A model generated the notes under the pieces. The model was not told where the DNA came from. It searched no databases and was given only the letters and a program-made list of their open reading frames with translations. From NCBI GenBank assembly GCA_032250675.1, contig JAVVEY010000016.1:1-37752 (forward strand): a DNA stretch of 37,752 nt. Direction: 5' to 3'. Both the position numbers and the translations under genes were made by a program. The stretch comes from Gaopeijia sp032250675 (GTDB lineage Bacteria > Gemmatimonadota > Gemmatimonadetes > Longimicrobiales > Gaopeijiaceae). Positions 24,340 to 32,157 of this stretch are shown here, piece after piece (the stretch's first letter is position 1; each line of letters opens with the position of its first letter).

Positions 24340-25548
24340 TCACGCCCCGAACTTCACGAGACGCCCGGCGTGGGCGAGCGCGAGGGCGAGCAGATCGTTC
24401 CCGCGCAGCGAGCCGAGATCCCCCGCGCGGCACACCGTTTCTCCGAACGAATCCGCGGTCGGCCGCGCCGTGCGTGAGGCGAGGAGTGTGGGGACGGGGT
24501 GCCACGAGTGTTCGCCGAGGAGGGCCGGAGTCGAGTGGTCACCGGTCACGATCAGCACCTCGGGTTCGAGCGCCACGATCCGCGGGAGGAGCGCGTCGAC
24601 CTCCTCGATCGCGCGAACCTTCCCCTCGAAATCCCCATCGTGTCCTCGGGTATCGGGGTCCTTGAAGTGGACGAAGTGGAAGTCATACGCCTCGAAGGAA
24701 GCCTCGAGGAGATCGACGGTCGCGGCGGTCTCGTCGGGCACGCCCGCGACCTCCATCCCCACCAGGCGCGCCACGCCGCGATACATCGGGTACTTCGCGA
24801 TCGCCGAAGCGCGCAGCCCGAAACGATCGGGGTATCCGGGGATATCGCTCCACCCCGCGAAACCACGCGCGAGCACTCCATTCAGCACGGCTTCGTCCGC
24901 GAGGATCTCCCGCACCTGGGAGAGGAGGTCGCGCACGATCGCCGCGCTCCGTTCGGATCCCGGACTCCGGGCCTCGCATCGAAGGTCGGGGCGCCCGTCG
25001 ACGAGGGGGTCGGTGTCGGTCAGGTCGGCGCCGAGATCCTCTCCGGCGAGGCGGAGAACGACGCGGTGCTCCTTCTCTACCTCGAGGTCGATCTCCACCC
25101 CATCGGGCGCCCGGAGCTCCCGCCGGATGCGCTCCACGACGCGCTCCGCCTCCGCGTCCGGCGGACGCCCCGCCCGCCGGTCGACGACGATCCCGTCGGC
25201 ATCGAAGGTGGCCAGGTTGAGTCGTGCCGCGAGGTCGCCGGGGCCGAACGGCATCCCCACGCCGAGCGCGGAGAGGGCACCGCGCCCGACGAGATCCCTG
25301 ACGGGATCGTATCCGAAGATCGCGAGGTGGGCCGGGCCGCTTCCGGGGGTGATCCCCGGAGCCACGGGTGTGTGCACACCGAGCGACGCGCGAGCGGCGA
25401 GGCGATCGAGGTGCGGCGTCGTCGCCGTCTCGAGTTCGGTCCGGCCGGTGTCGGGATGGGGGAGCCCGCCGAGCCCGTCGAGGACGACGAGCACGATCCG
25501 TCCACCTCGGTCACGCACCTGATCATCGGGAAAGCGCAGTGGTGACAT
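24340..25548 (-). CDS. apgM: 2,3-bisphosphoglycerate-independent phosphoglycerate mutase, archaeal type
   Basis: The 402-aa cytoplasmic enzyme interconverts 3- and 2-phosphoglycerate in glycolysis and gluconeogenesis. It belongs to the alkaline-phosphatase superfamily. LVVLDGLGGLPHP holds the first metal Asp, and TPGSGPAHLAIFGYDP contains the catalytic Ser region typical of ApgM. DPDTRGHDGDFEGKVRAIE and TGDHSTPALLGEHSWHPVP hold further metal ligands. The length matches ApgM (about 400) rather than GpmI (about 510). The ATG at 25548 is chosen because it begins just before the core; 19 upstream residues are not supported. It is the first gene of the minus operon and diverges from the AAA gene with 226 nt between starts. 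Confidence 0.93.
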   Translation of the reverse strand: MSPLRFPDDQVRDRGGRIVLVVLDGLGGLPHPDTGRTELETATTPHLDRLAARASLGVHTPVAPGITPGSGPAHLAIFGYDPVRDLVGRGALSALGVGMPFGPGDLAARLNLATFDADGIVVDRRAGRPPDAEAERVVERIRRELRAPDGVEIDLEVEKEHRVVLRLAGEDLGADLTDTDPLVDGRPDLRCEARSPGSERSAAIVRDLLSQVREILADEAVLNGVLARGFAGWSDIPGYPDRFGLRASAIAKYPMYRGVARLVGMEVAGVPDETAATVDLLEASFEAYDFHFVHFKDPDTRGHDGDFEGKVRAIEEVDALLPRIVALEPEVLIVTGDHSTPALLGEHSWHPVPTLLASRTARPTADSFGETVCRAGDLGSLRGNDLLALALAHAGRLVKFGA

Positions 25549-25774
25549 CGTCGGGCGGGTCTTCCGAAAGAAGGGTGAGCGCAGGGTGGGGTCTTCGCCT
25601 CCCAATCTACCAAAGCCACCGGATGCGTCGATGCCCGGCGAACCGGACCTCGCGCATGCGCGCCCTGCCCATTACGATCTCCCGGTTGCGTCCGTACGCG
25701 ATGACGGGGGGGATCGCTCCCGATATTCCCCGATCGTGTGCGCAGGCGCCGAGTCTCGTCTCCACCTCGAATCG
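25549..25774. promoter_or_regulatory. divergent promoter region between apgM and the AAA ATPase gene
   Basis: The 226-nt gap between divergent starts should contain both promoters. The AAA reading frame stays open across it, but that sequence is Pro/Arg-rich and unlike the family, so it is treated as non-coding. No clear -35/-10 pair or operator was seen. Confidence 0.25.
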
Positions 25775-27274
25775 ATGCCCCTTCGATCTCACGAAGCGCT
25801 GCACGACCTGGCAGTCCTCCTCAAGTCGCGTCACGGCCTCCTCCACCTCGAAACGGCAGACGAGACGCGCGCCGCCACCCTCCTGCACCACGTCGCCGAC
25901 CGCGTCGGGCTCCCCCTCTTCGTCTGGAGCCGCGCGCGCGGGTTGCGACGGGTGGGCATCGCAGACGCGATCTACGACACGGAAGAGCTCGACAAGGCGC
26001 TGACCCATATCCTGCACGCGGGGATCGACGCCCTCTACCACCTCGAGGGGATCGCGAGCGACACCCTCGAGCGGGAAGTCACCGCCGCGCTCGCGCGCGA
26101 GGTCGAGCAGGAGCTCCGTCGGCGCACCGGTGCTGCGATCCTCACCGGGCCCTCCCTCGAACTCCCGGCCGCGCTCCGGGGACGCGCCTCCACGGTGCGA
26201 CTGCCGGGACCCAGCGAGGAAGAGTTCCGGGTCCTCCTCGGGCAGATCGTGCGAGACGTCTCGGAGCGTCAGCACGTCGAGGTGACCCTCTCCGAAGAGG
26301 ACCTCGCGATGCTGATGGGGCAGCTCTCCGGCCTCACCCTCATGGAGGCGGAGAAGATCCTGACGCGGGCCGTCGTCGAGGATGGGCGACTCGACCGCGC
26401 CGACATCGCGCATATCGCCCGACACAAGCGCGAAATCGTGGAACGAGAGGGATTGCTTGAATACTATCCCGTCGAGGCGAGCCTCTCGGATATCGCCGAC
26501 CTGCGCGGCTTCAAGGCCTGGCTCACGCGCCGCACCGCGGTCATCCGTGACCCGGATCGTGCACGCGCGATGGGACTCCCCTTCCCGAAGGGGGTCCTCC
26601 TCATGGGCGTTCCGGGGTGCGGAAAGTCGCTCTCGGCCAAGGCGCTCGCCGCAGAGTGGAATATGCCGCTCCTCCGCCTCGACCCCTCGGTGCTCTACAA
26701 CAAGTATATCGGTGAGACGGAACGGAACTTCAGGCGGGCGATGGAGACCGCGGAGCGGATGGCCCCCGTCGTCCTCTGGATCGACGAGATCGAGAAGGCC
26801 TTCTCGGCGGGCTCCGATACCGATGGGGGCGTCAGCCGGCGACTCCTCGGGAGCTTCCTCTCGTGGCTCCAGGACCGCCGAGGAGATGTCTTCGTGATCG
26901 CGACGGCCAACGATGTGCAGCGCCTCCCGCCCGAACTCGTGCGCAAGGGCCGCTTCGACGAACTCTTCTTCGTGGACCTCCCGGACGCGGCCACCCGACA
27001 CGAAATCTTCGAGATTCACCTCCGCACGCGGGAGCTCGATCCCGCCACCTTCGAACTCGATCCCCTCGTCGAGGCGACCGCCGGATTCAGTGGGTCGGAA
27101 CTCGAGCAGGTGGTCGTCTCGGCGCTCTACACCGCCTTCGCGGAGGGCGAAGGGCTGCGCGACGAAGATCTGCGCGCGGCGGCAGGCGAGACGCGCCCCC
27201 TCTCGGTGACGATGGCCGAGCGCATCGAGCGCCTGCGACGATGGGCTGCCGAACGGACCGTCAGCGCGAACTGA
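25775..27274 (+). CDS. Ycf46-like AAA+ ATPase
   Basis: The 499-aa protein matches the Ycf46 family of AAA+ ATPases by length and layout. The N-terminal domain (about 1-230) begins with a degenerate P-loop-less fold (LLKSRHGLLHLETADE), a helical middle follows, and then a classic AAA module. Walker A is GVPGCGKS at 278-285 and Walker B VVLWIDEIEKA with Asp337/Glu338. RKGRFDELFFVDLP carries the arginine-finger region, and GFSGSELEQVV is sensor 2. The ATG at 25775 was chosen because the family usually starts here; the open frame extends 63 codons upstream without family-like sequence. The function of Ycf46 is poorly known; links to photosynthesis and inorganic-carbon use are reported in cyanobacteria. 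Confidence 0.88.
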   Translation: MPLRSHEALHDLAVLLKSRHGLLHLETADETRAATLLHHVADRVGLPLFVWSRARGLRRVGIADAIYDTEELDKALTHILHAGIDALYHLEGIASDTLEREVTAALAREVEQELRRRTGAAILTGPSLELPAALRGRASTVRLPGPSEEEFRVLLGQIVRDVSERQHVEVTLSEEDLAMLMGQLSGLTLMEAEKILTRAVVEDGRLDRADIAHIARHKREIVEREGLLEYYPVEASLSDIADLRGFKAWLTRRTAVIRDPDRARAMGLPFPKGVLLMGVPGCGKSLSAKALAAEWNMPLLRLDPSVLYNKYIGETERNFRRAMETAERMAPVVLWIDEIEKAFSAGSDTDGGVSRRLLGSFLSWLQDRRGDVFVIATANDVQRLPPELVRKGRFDELFFVDLPDAATRHEIFEIHLRTRELDPATFELDPLVEATAGFSGSELEQVVVSALYTAFAEGEGLRDEDLRAAAGETRPLSVTMAERIERLRRWAAERTVSAN

Positions 27275-27308
27275 CGCGGCCGGCGCCAACGGACGCGGCG
27301 CGCTCCCG

Positions 27309-28472
27309 TCACGCTTCGCGCCGTTCCACCACGAGGACGTCACCCTCCTCCCGCACCCGGCGAAACCCGAGGAGATGCATGACCTGGAGCGCGTACCACC
27401 GCGCCACCCTGCGGTTGACCACGTAGACGCCGGGTCGCGCGGGATGCCGGCGGATCCCGGGGAGGAGGTGCGCGACCGACGCGAGCCCGACGCGACGCAT
27501 CACCTCCGAGAGCCAGAGCCAGAAGGGAGAGAACTCGCGGACGACGAAGAAGCCGTCGGATCCCTGCGCCTGGTAGAGCGGCATGAGGATGCGTCCGCTC
27601 TCGGGCGCGCGCACCACGCCCCGGGCGTCCTCGGCCAGGATCGTATCCTTGCGCACGCGCCCGAAGTTCACCCACCCCTCCGCCATCACGAATTCGTCTC
27701 CGGGCCGGACGGGGTGTCGGTAGCGCATCTCGAGAGCCGTCGGGAGCCCCCGGGAATGACGCGCGAGACGCTTGCGGGCGTCTGCGGCCTCGGAGAGGCG
27801 CGTGGGATGCAGCAGCCCCACCGCCTCGATCAGGAGCCAGATCGCCGCCTCCGCGCGATCCACCGCCTCGGCCTCGGCGTGCTGTCCCGCCTCGAAGACC
27901 ACCGTCACGACGCCACTCCCCTGCATCCAGTCGTGCAGCGTGCCGTCCACCATCTCCTCCAGCCCGAGCACGAGAGGCACGGGGAGCCGCAAGGCGAGTT
28001 CGCGCGCGGGGAGGGTGTCCGAAACGACCGAGAAGGCCCCTCCGGTCCCCGAGGTCGTGTGCAGATCGAGGAGCCAGGCGCGGCCGCCCGCGTCAGCGAG
28101 AATCGCCTCGATCGTGTCGAGGAGCTCGGCCTGCTCGTCGTCCTCGACGGCGTTCCCCGGTCCCGTGCGGCGCAGCCGCGCGATCGTGTGGTCGGTCCAC
28201 GCGCGGTTGAGATCGCGATCGACGAAGCGACACCCCCGCGCGAGCGCCGTCCGGTTTCCCGTGAGGAAGACGACCCGCCCTTCGAGATCCGCCTCGCGAT
28301 CAACGAGGTCCGCCGCGACCCGACGGCTCGCCTCCCACCCGGCGGGTTCGTTGCCATGCAGCCCCCCCACCACGATGAGGGTGGGGCCGCGCCCAGCCGA
28401 TCCGAGGGTCGCGAGCACCCGTTCGGGACGGGCGAACGCCGAGAGGGTTCCGTCGGAGGGTGCGCGGCTCAC
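27309..28472 (-). CDS. aspartoacylase/succinylglutamate desuccinylase-like M14 zinc hydrolase
   Basis: The 387-aa protein has the zinc-binding GGLHGNEPAG (His39, Glu42), DRDLNRAW (substrate-binding Asn-Arg) and WLLDLHTTSG (third ligand). VVFEAGQH near 210 supplies the catalytic Glu. These fit the AstE/aspartoacylase subgroup, which splits amide bonds of N-acylated or gamma-linked amino acids. A beta-rich C-terminal half (MRYRHPVRPGDEFVM onward) is longer than in aspartoacylase. The start is a GTG overlapping the GCS2-CBS stop (GTGA), so the two are coupled. The substrate is unknown and may be the product of the neighbouring ligase-like protein. Confidence 0.87.
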   Translation of the reverse strand: MSRAPSDGTLSAFARPERVLATLGSAGRGPTLIVVGGLHGNEPAGWEASRRVAADLVDREADLEGRVVFLTGNRTALARGCRFVDRDLNRAWTDHTIARLRRTGPGNAVEDDEQAELLDTIEAILADAGGRAWLLDLHTTSGTGGAFSVVSDTLPARELALRLPVPLVLGLEEMVDGTLHDWMQGSGVVTVVFEAGQHAEAEAVDRAEAAIWLLIEAVGLLHPTRLSEAADARKRLARHSRGLPTALEMRYRHPVRPGDEFVMAEGWVNFGRVRKDTILAEDARGVVRAPESGRILMPLYQAQGSDGFFVVREFSPFWLWLSEVMRRVGLASVAHLLPGIRRHPARPGVYVVNRRVARWYALQVMHLLGFRRVREEGDVLVVERREA

Positions 28473-30382
28473 GCGTCCCGGAGCCGCTCTTCGAGGAGGT
28501 GGTAGGCGATCGCCATGAAGTCCCGCTCACTCACGATCCCGACGAGCTTCCCATCCTTGACGACCGGCAGCGCCGAGACGGCATGCGTACGCATGAGGTC
28601 GATCGCGCGTCGCGTCGGGGTCTCGGGCTCTACCGTGACCGGGTCGCGCTCCATGATCTCCTTCACGGGACGCGTCCCGCTCCCCGCGCCCGACTCCGCC
28701 ACGAGGCGCAGCACCGATCGATACGAGACGATCCCGACGAGATTGTGCGTGCGATCCTCGACGAGCACATGGCGGATCTCCTTCTTCTCCATCAGGAAGG
28801 CGACGAGTTCGACGAGTTCGTCCTCGTTCACGGTGAAGAGATCGGTCGTCATGTACTGCTCGATCCGTTCGAAGTTCTGGCGCCATCGGGAGACACGCGG
28901 TGGGGCGGCGAGCTCCCAGGTGTGAACGGGCTCGTTGGTCTGCTGCATTCGCGACATCGCCTCGGTGAGCGCGGCCATGCGTTCGGAGCGGGTGCCGGTG
29001 TCCTTCATGCCGTGGAGGGAACGGATCATCCAGCGTGATCCGGTCGAGAGTGTCTTGACGCGATCGTGCACCACCCCGAGGTAGCGCGAGATATCCTCCG
29101 GCGCGATGCCATACGATTCGAGGCCTGCGCGAGCCAGGGGGAGGAGGGTATCGAGGACAAGCCGCGGCGCGGGGTGCGAGTGCCCATCGGCCCAGGTGAG
29201 AGCCGAACGGAGGCCGAGTTTGGCCGCGGCGAAGAAATTCTCCTTCGCATCATCGAAGTCGAGCACCTGCGTGATGTCGCCGTATTCCCGCCGGGCGCCG
29301 AGCACGGCCCCGATCCAGAAGGCGGCGTTCGCGATCTCGTCGACGACCGTCGGTCCGGAGGGGAGTACCCGGCACTCGATCCGCAGGTGGGGACGTCCTC
29401 CTCCGACTCCGTAGCAGGGTCGGTTCCAGCGGTAGACGGTGCTGTTGAAGAGGCCGAGCGCCTGGAGTCGGGGGATCTCGCCCGCATCGAGGAGCGCGAT
29501 CGGATCCTCGTCCACTTCTTCGGCGAGCAGCGTACGGAATCGCGCCACATCCTCGTGAAAGAGCTCGGTCACCGACTTCCTGATCCATCCTTCGCCGAAG
29601 TGCACGCGCGCGCTCATCTCGCGCGTGTGCAGTCCGGAACTCCGCGTATCGAGCGACTGCTGGAAGAGCGCGATCCGCGTTTCGGCCCAGAGGCGCCGAC
29701 CGAAGAGGAGGGGCGAATTCACCGCGGCCGCGAGGACGGGGCCCGTCACCGCCTGCGCGATATTGTAGAGGTCGGCGAACTCGTCGGGATCGACCTGGAG
29801 GTGCACCTGGCACGAGGTGTTGCACGCCTCGAGCATGACCGAATCGTGCTCGACGAGGAGTTCGTCCACCCCTTCGATGCGAAGACGCCACACCCCTCCC
29901 CTCAACTGGTTGAGGGCGTCGTTGAGGGCATGGTACCGCGGTCGCGGGGTGAGATTCGCGAGGGTGAGATCCGACTTGGAGAGGGTGGGGAGGATCCCCG
30001 TGAGCACGGCCTCGGACCCGAGGGTCTGCGCGGCCTCGGAGATCTCGCGCACGCGCCGCAGGAAGGCGGTCTCCAGGTCACGAAAGACGTGCCCATCGAG
30101 GAGCGCGGGATCGAGATTGACCTCGAGGTTGAAACGCGCGAGCTCGGGGGTGAAGGGTCGACCTCCGAGCCGCTCGAGCACCTCCACGCCGACCGGGGAG
30201 GGTCGAAAGCCCGCGTCGACGAGGAAGATCTCCTGCTCGGCGCCGACGCGACGGACTCCGGTCTCGATCAACCCCTCCCGCAACATCCGATCGAGGGCGT
30301 GCAGATCGGTGAGGAGCGCCTTGGTGAAGGCGCGATACGCCTCGGCGTCACGCTCCGGTGCGGGAGCCAGGTCACGTCCCAT
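28469..30382 (-). CDS. GCS2-type glutamate--cysteine ligase-like protein fused to a CBS pair
   Basis: The 637-aa protein begins with a carboxylate-amine ligase of the GCS2 family (about 15-490): RRVGAEQEIFLVD holds the metal-binding Glu residues, RFNLEVNLDP and NTSCQVHLQVDPDEF are further core strands, and YGVGGGRPHLRIECRVLPSGP follows. Residues of about 510-637 form two CBS modules (MTTDLFTVNEDELVEL; MERDPVTVEPETPTRRAIDLM; ALPVVKDGKLVGIVSERDFM), which bind adenosyl ligands and probably control activity. It may make gamma-glutamylcysteine or a related gamma-glutamyl amide. No glutathione synthetase is next to it. It overlaps the aspartoacylase-like gene and lies 27 nt after a small secreted protein gene. 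Confidence 0.9.
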   Translation of the reverse strand: MGRDLAPAPERDAEAYRAFTKALLTDLHALDRMLREGLIETGVRRVGAEQEIFLVDAGFRPSPVGVEVLERLGGRPFTPELARFNLEVNLDPALLDGHVFRDLETAFLRRVREISEAAQTLGSEAVLTGILPTLSKSDLTLANLTPRPRYHALNDALNQLRGGVWRLRIEGVDELLVEHDSVMLEACNTSCQVHLQVDPDEFADLYNIAQAVTGPVLAAAVNSPLLFGRRLWAETRIALFQQSLDTRSSGLHTREMSARVHFGEGWIRKSVTELFHEDVARFRTLLAEEVDEDPIALLDAGEIPRLQALGLFNSTVYRWNRPCYGVGGGRPHLRIECRVLPSGPTVVDEIANAAFWIGAVLGARREYGDITQVLDFDDAKENFFAAAKLGLRSALTWADGHSHPAPRLVLDTLLPLARAGLESYGIAPEDISRYLGVVHDRVKTLSTGSRWMIRSLHGMKDTGTRSERMAALTEAMSRMQQTNEPVHTWELAAPPRVSRWRQNFERIEQYMTTDLFTVNEDELVELVAFLMEKKEIRHVLVEDRTHNLVGIVSYRSVLRLVAESGAGSGTRPVKEIMERDPVTVEPETPTRRAIDLMRTHAVSALPVVKDGKLVGIVSERDFMAIAYHLLEERLRDA

Positions 30383-30409
30383 CCGCGGCGTCTCCGGAGC
30401 GGCCGGGAG

Positions 30410-30949
30410 TTACCGGCCGAGCGCCCGGAGGGCGGCGGCGGGCGAACCGTGACGGACGATCGCCCGGGACGCCTCATCCGGAAGGACGCGTGCGTACTCC
30501 TGGAGAAAGCTCACATTCACCAGGTGGATGAGGGCGGCGTCGTCGATCTCGACCGATCCCCACTCCGACTCGGGACGGGCGTAGAGGGCGGCGACCACCG
30601 CGGGCGGCGCATCGAGGCGTACGTGGAAGGCTCGCGCGTCGAGGCCGTAGCGCCGGGCGAGCTCGAACCAGGCACGCCCACTTCGGCGGCCCGAGACGAT
30701 CACGTCGGGAGAGATTCCGACCCGGTCGGCGATCGCGAGCGCCACCGGAATCTCGTCGATCGGGATCCGCCATTCGGCGAGGATCCGCACTTCGGAGGTC
30801 GGGATGCCGAAGTGCTCGCCGAGGGCGCGCAGGTAGGAGAGCTCCGGCGCGGTCTGTGCCGAGAGGGGAGGTCCGAGAAGCGCGAGGAGCACGACGGCTA
30901 CACTGCCGCCAGCTGCGACGGACCTTCGTGAGGGGGTTGCGACGCTCAT
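30410..30949 (-). CDS. secreted hypothetical protein
   Basis: The 179-aa protein has a clear signal peptide (about 1-32, ending in PPLSAQ). The mature part is mostly helical: YLRALGEHFGIPTSEVRIL, EWRIPIDEIPVALAIADRVG, then SGRRSGRAWFELARRYGLDA. This resembles two short helix-turn modules repeated. I do not recognise a family. GAGGT about 7 nt before ATG 30949 supports the start. It is the first gene of the GCS2-CBS/aspartoacylase operon. Confidence 0.75.
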   Translation of the reverse strand: MSVATPSRRSVAAGGSVAVVLLALLGPPLSAQTAPELSYLRALGEHFGIPTSEVRILAEWRIPIDEIPVALAIADRVGISPDVIVSGRRSGRAWFELARRYGLDARAFHVRLDAPPAVVAALYARPESEWGSVEIDDAALIHLVNVSFLQEYARVLPDEASRAIVRHGSPAAALRALGR

Positions 30950-31035
30950 GATGGACCTCGTGGTCGTGGGGCAGGTCGGTTCCCACCTTGTTCTTGTACA
31001 CCATTCATGCCAATCGGGTGTTCACGCCACCCCCC

Positions 31036-32109
31036 TCACCCCCGAGGCGCGCCCGTGGCACCCGTGTCCTCGACGATCTCGGCTCGACTCTCGGGGTCCC
31101 ACTGCGGGCGGGCGTCGGCGTTCCCGACCTCGAGGCCGAGGAGGAAGAGGAGCCGACCGATGCGCGCCATCTTCCCGGTGTCGATCTTCTCGACCTCATC
31201 GCTCGCCTCGTGATAGTCCTCGTGTGTCCCATTGAAGAAGAAGAGCACCGGAACACCGCGGCGCGCGAAGTTGAAGTGGTCGGAGCGGCGGTAGAAGTTC
31301 TCGTCGGGCCAGAGGTCGTCGATCGCCGTCATCCCGATCTCGGGGTTCGCGGCGTTCACGCGGTTCATCGTGGCACCGAGGTCGGAGTGTTCCTTCCCGA
31401 TCGCCACGATGGTGTCGGTCCAGTTCCGCCCGACCATGTCGACATTGAAGTCCGCGACGATCGACTCCAGCGGCACCGAGGGGTCGGAGGCGAAGGCCGC
31501 GCTCCCGAGCAGGCCCCGCTCCTCGCCGCTCACCCAGAGGAAGAGCATCGAACGACGAGGACGCGCCTCCGGATCCATCGATGCCATCGCCTCGGCGACC
31601 TCGATCAGCGTCGAGGTGCCCGAGGCGTTGTCGTCGGCTCCATTCCAGATCGAGTCCGTGCTCTCACCCTCGGGCTCGCGGACCCCCACATGATCCATGT
31701 GGGCCGAGTAGACGACGTACTCGCCCGCCAGCCCGGGGTCGCTGCCAGGCAGAATCGCGACGACGTTGGGCGCGGTCTGCCCTTCACCGAAGCGTTCGTG
31801 CGTGTAGCGATGGATGTACGTCCCGTCCGCAGCTCCCGGCTCGAGCCCTGCCGCCTGCATGCGCGAGGCGATCCACCGGGCGGTCGCCTCGAGCTCGGGG
31901 GATGGGGTGAATCGCCCCCGCATCGAATCCGCCGCCAGCACGGAGACCTTCTCGAAGAGGTCGGTCGCATCGATTTCCGCCAGGGCAGCAGCGATCGCGG
32001 CGTCGCGCTCGGCATCCGAGACCCCCCCGGATGCCCGATCGACGTCGCCGCACGCGAGGAGGAGGGGGAGGAGGGCGAGGGCAAGGGGGGGGAGGGGACG
32101 CTTCGTCAT
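31036..32109 (-). CDS. M28 family zinc peptidase lipoprotein
   Basis: This 357-aa aminopeptidase or carboxypeptidase is probably lipid-anchored in the envelope (LLLAC, Cys20). The two-zinc site of family M28 is complete: AHMDH (His137, Asp139), GADDNASG (bridging Asp159), SGEERG (Glu196/Glu197), FNVDMVGR and DYHEASDEVEKID. The length is close to the single-domain M28 type. It follows the M14 gene after 48 nt that contain a hairpin, so the two may share a transcript. Peptides are the likely substrate. Confidence 0.94.
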   Translation of the reverse strand: MTKRPLPPLALALLPLLLACGDVDRASGGVSDAERDAAIAAALAEIDATDLFEKVSVLAADSMRGRFTPSPELEATARWIASRMQAAGLEPGAADGTYIHRYTHERFGEGQTAPNVVAILPGSDPGLAGEYVVYSAHMDHVGVREPEGESTDSIWNGADDNASGTSTLIEVAEAMASMDPEARPRRSMLFLWVSGEERGLLGSAAFASDPSVPLESIVADFNVDMVGRNWTDTIVAIGKEHSDLGATMNRVNAANPEIGMTAIDDLWPDENFYRRSDHFNFARRGVPVLFFFNGTHEDYHEASDEVEKIDTGKMARIGRLLFLLGLEVGNADARPQWDPESRAEIVEDTGATGAPRG

Positions 32110-32136
32110 GATCGATTTCGGCAGGCGGGAGAGAGG

Positions 32137-32156
32137 GATCGGAGCGAGTTCCGATC
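32137..32156 (-). terminator. short hairpin between the M14 and M28 genes
   Basis: GATCGGA (32137-32143) and TCCGATC (32150-32156) form a perfect 7-bp stem with a 6-nt loop, immediately after the M14 stop. A pyrimidine run (CCTCTCTCCC) but no real U-tract follows on the minus strand. It may attenuate or process the M14-M28 message rather than end it. Confidence 0.4.
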
Positions 32157-32157
32157 G

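Noticed and set aside
25586..25774. N-terminal extension of the AAA ATPase
   Set aside because: The extra 63 codons are Pro/Ala-rich and unlike the Ycf46 start, while MPLRSHEALHDLAVLL fits the family's N-terminus.
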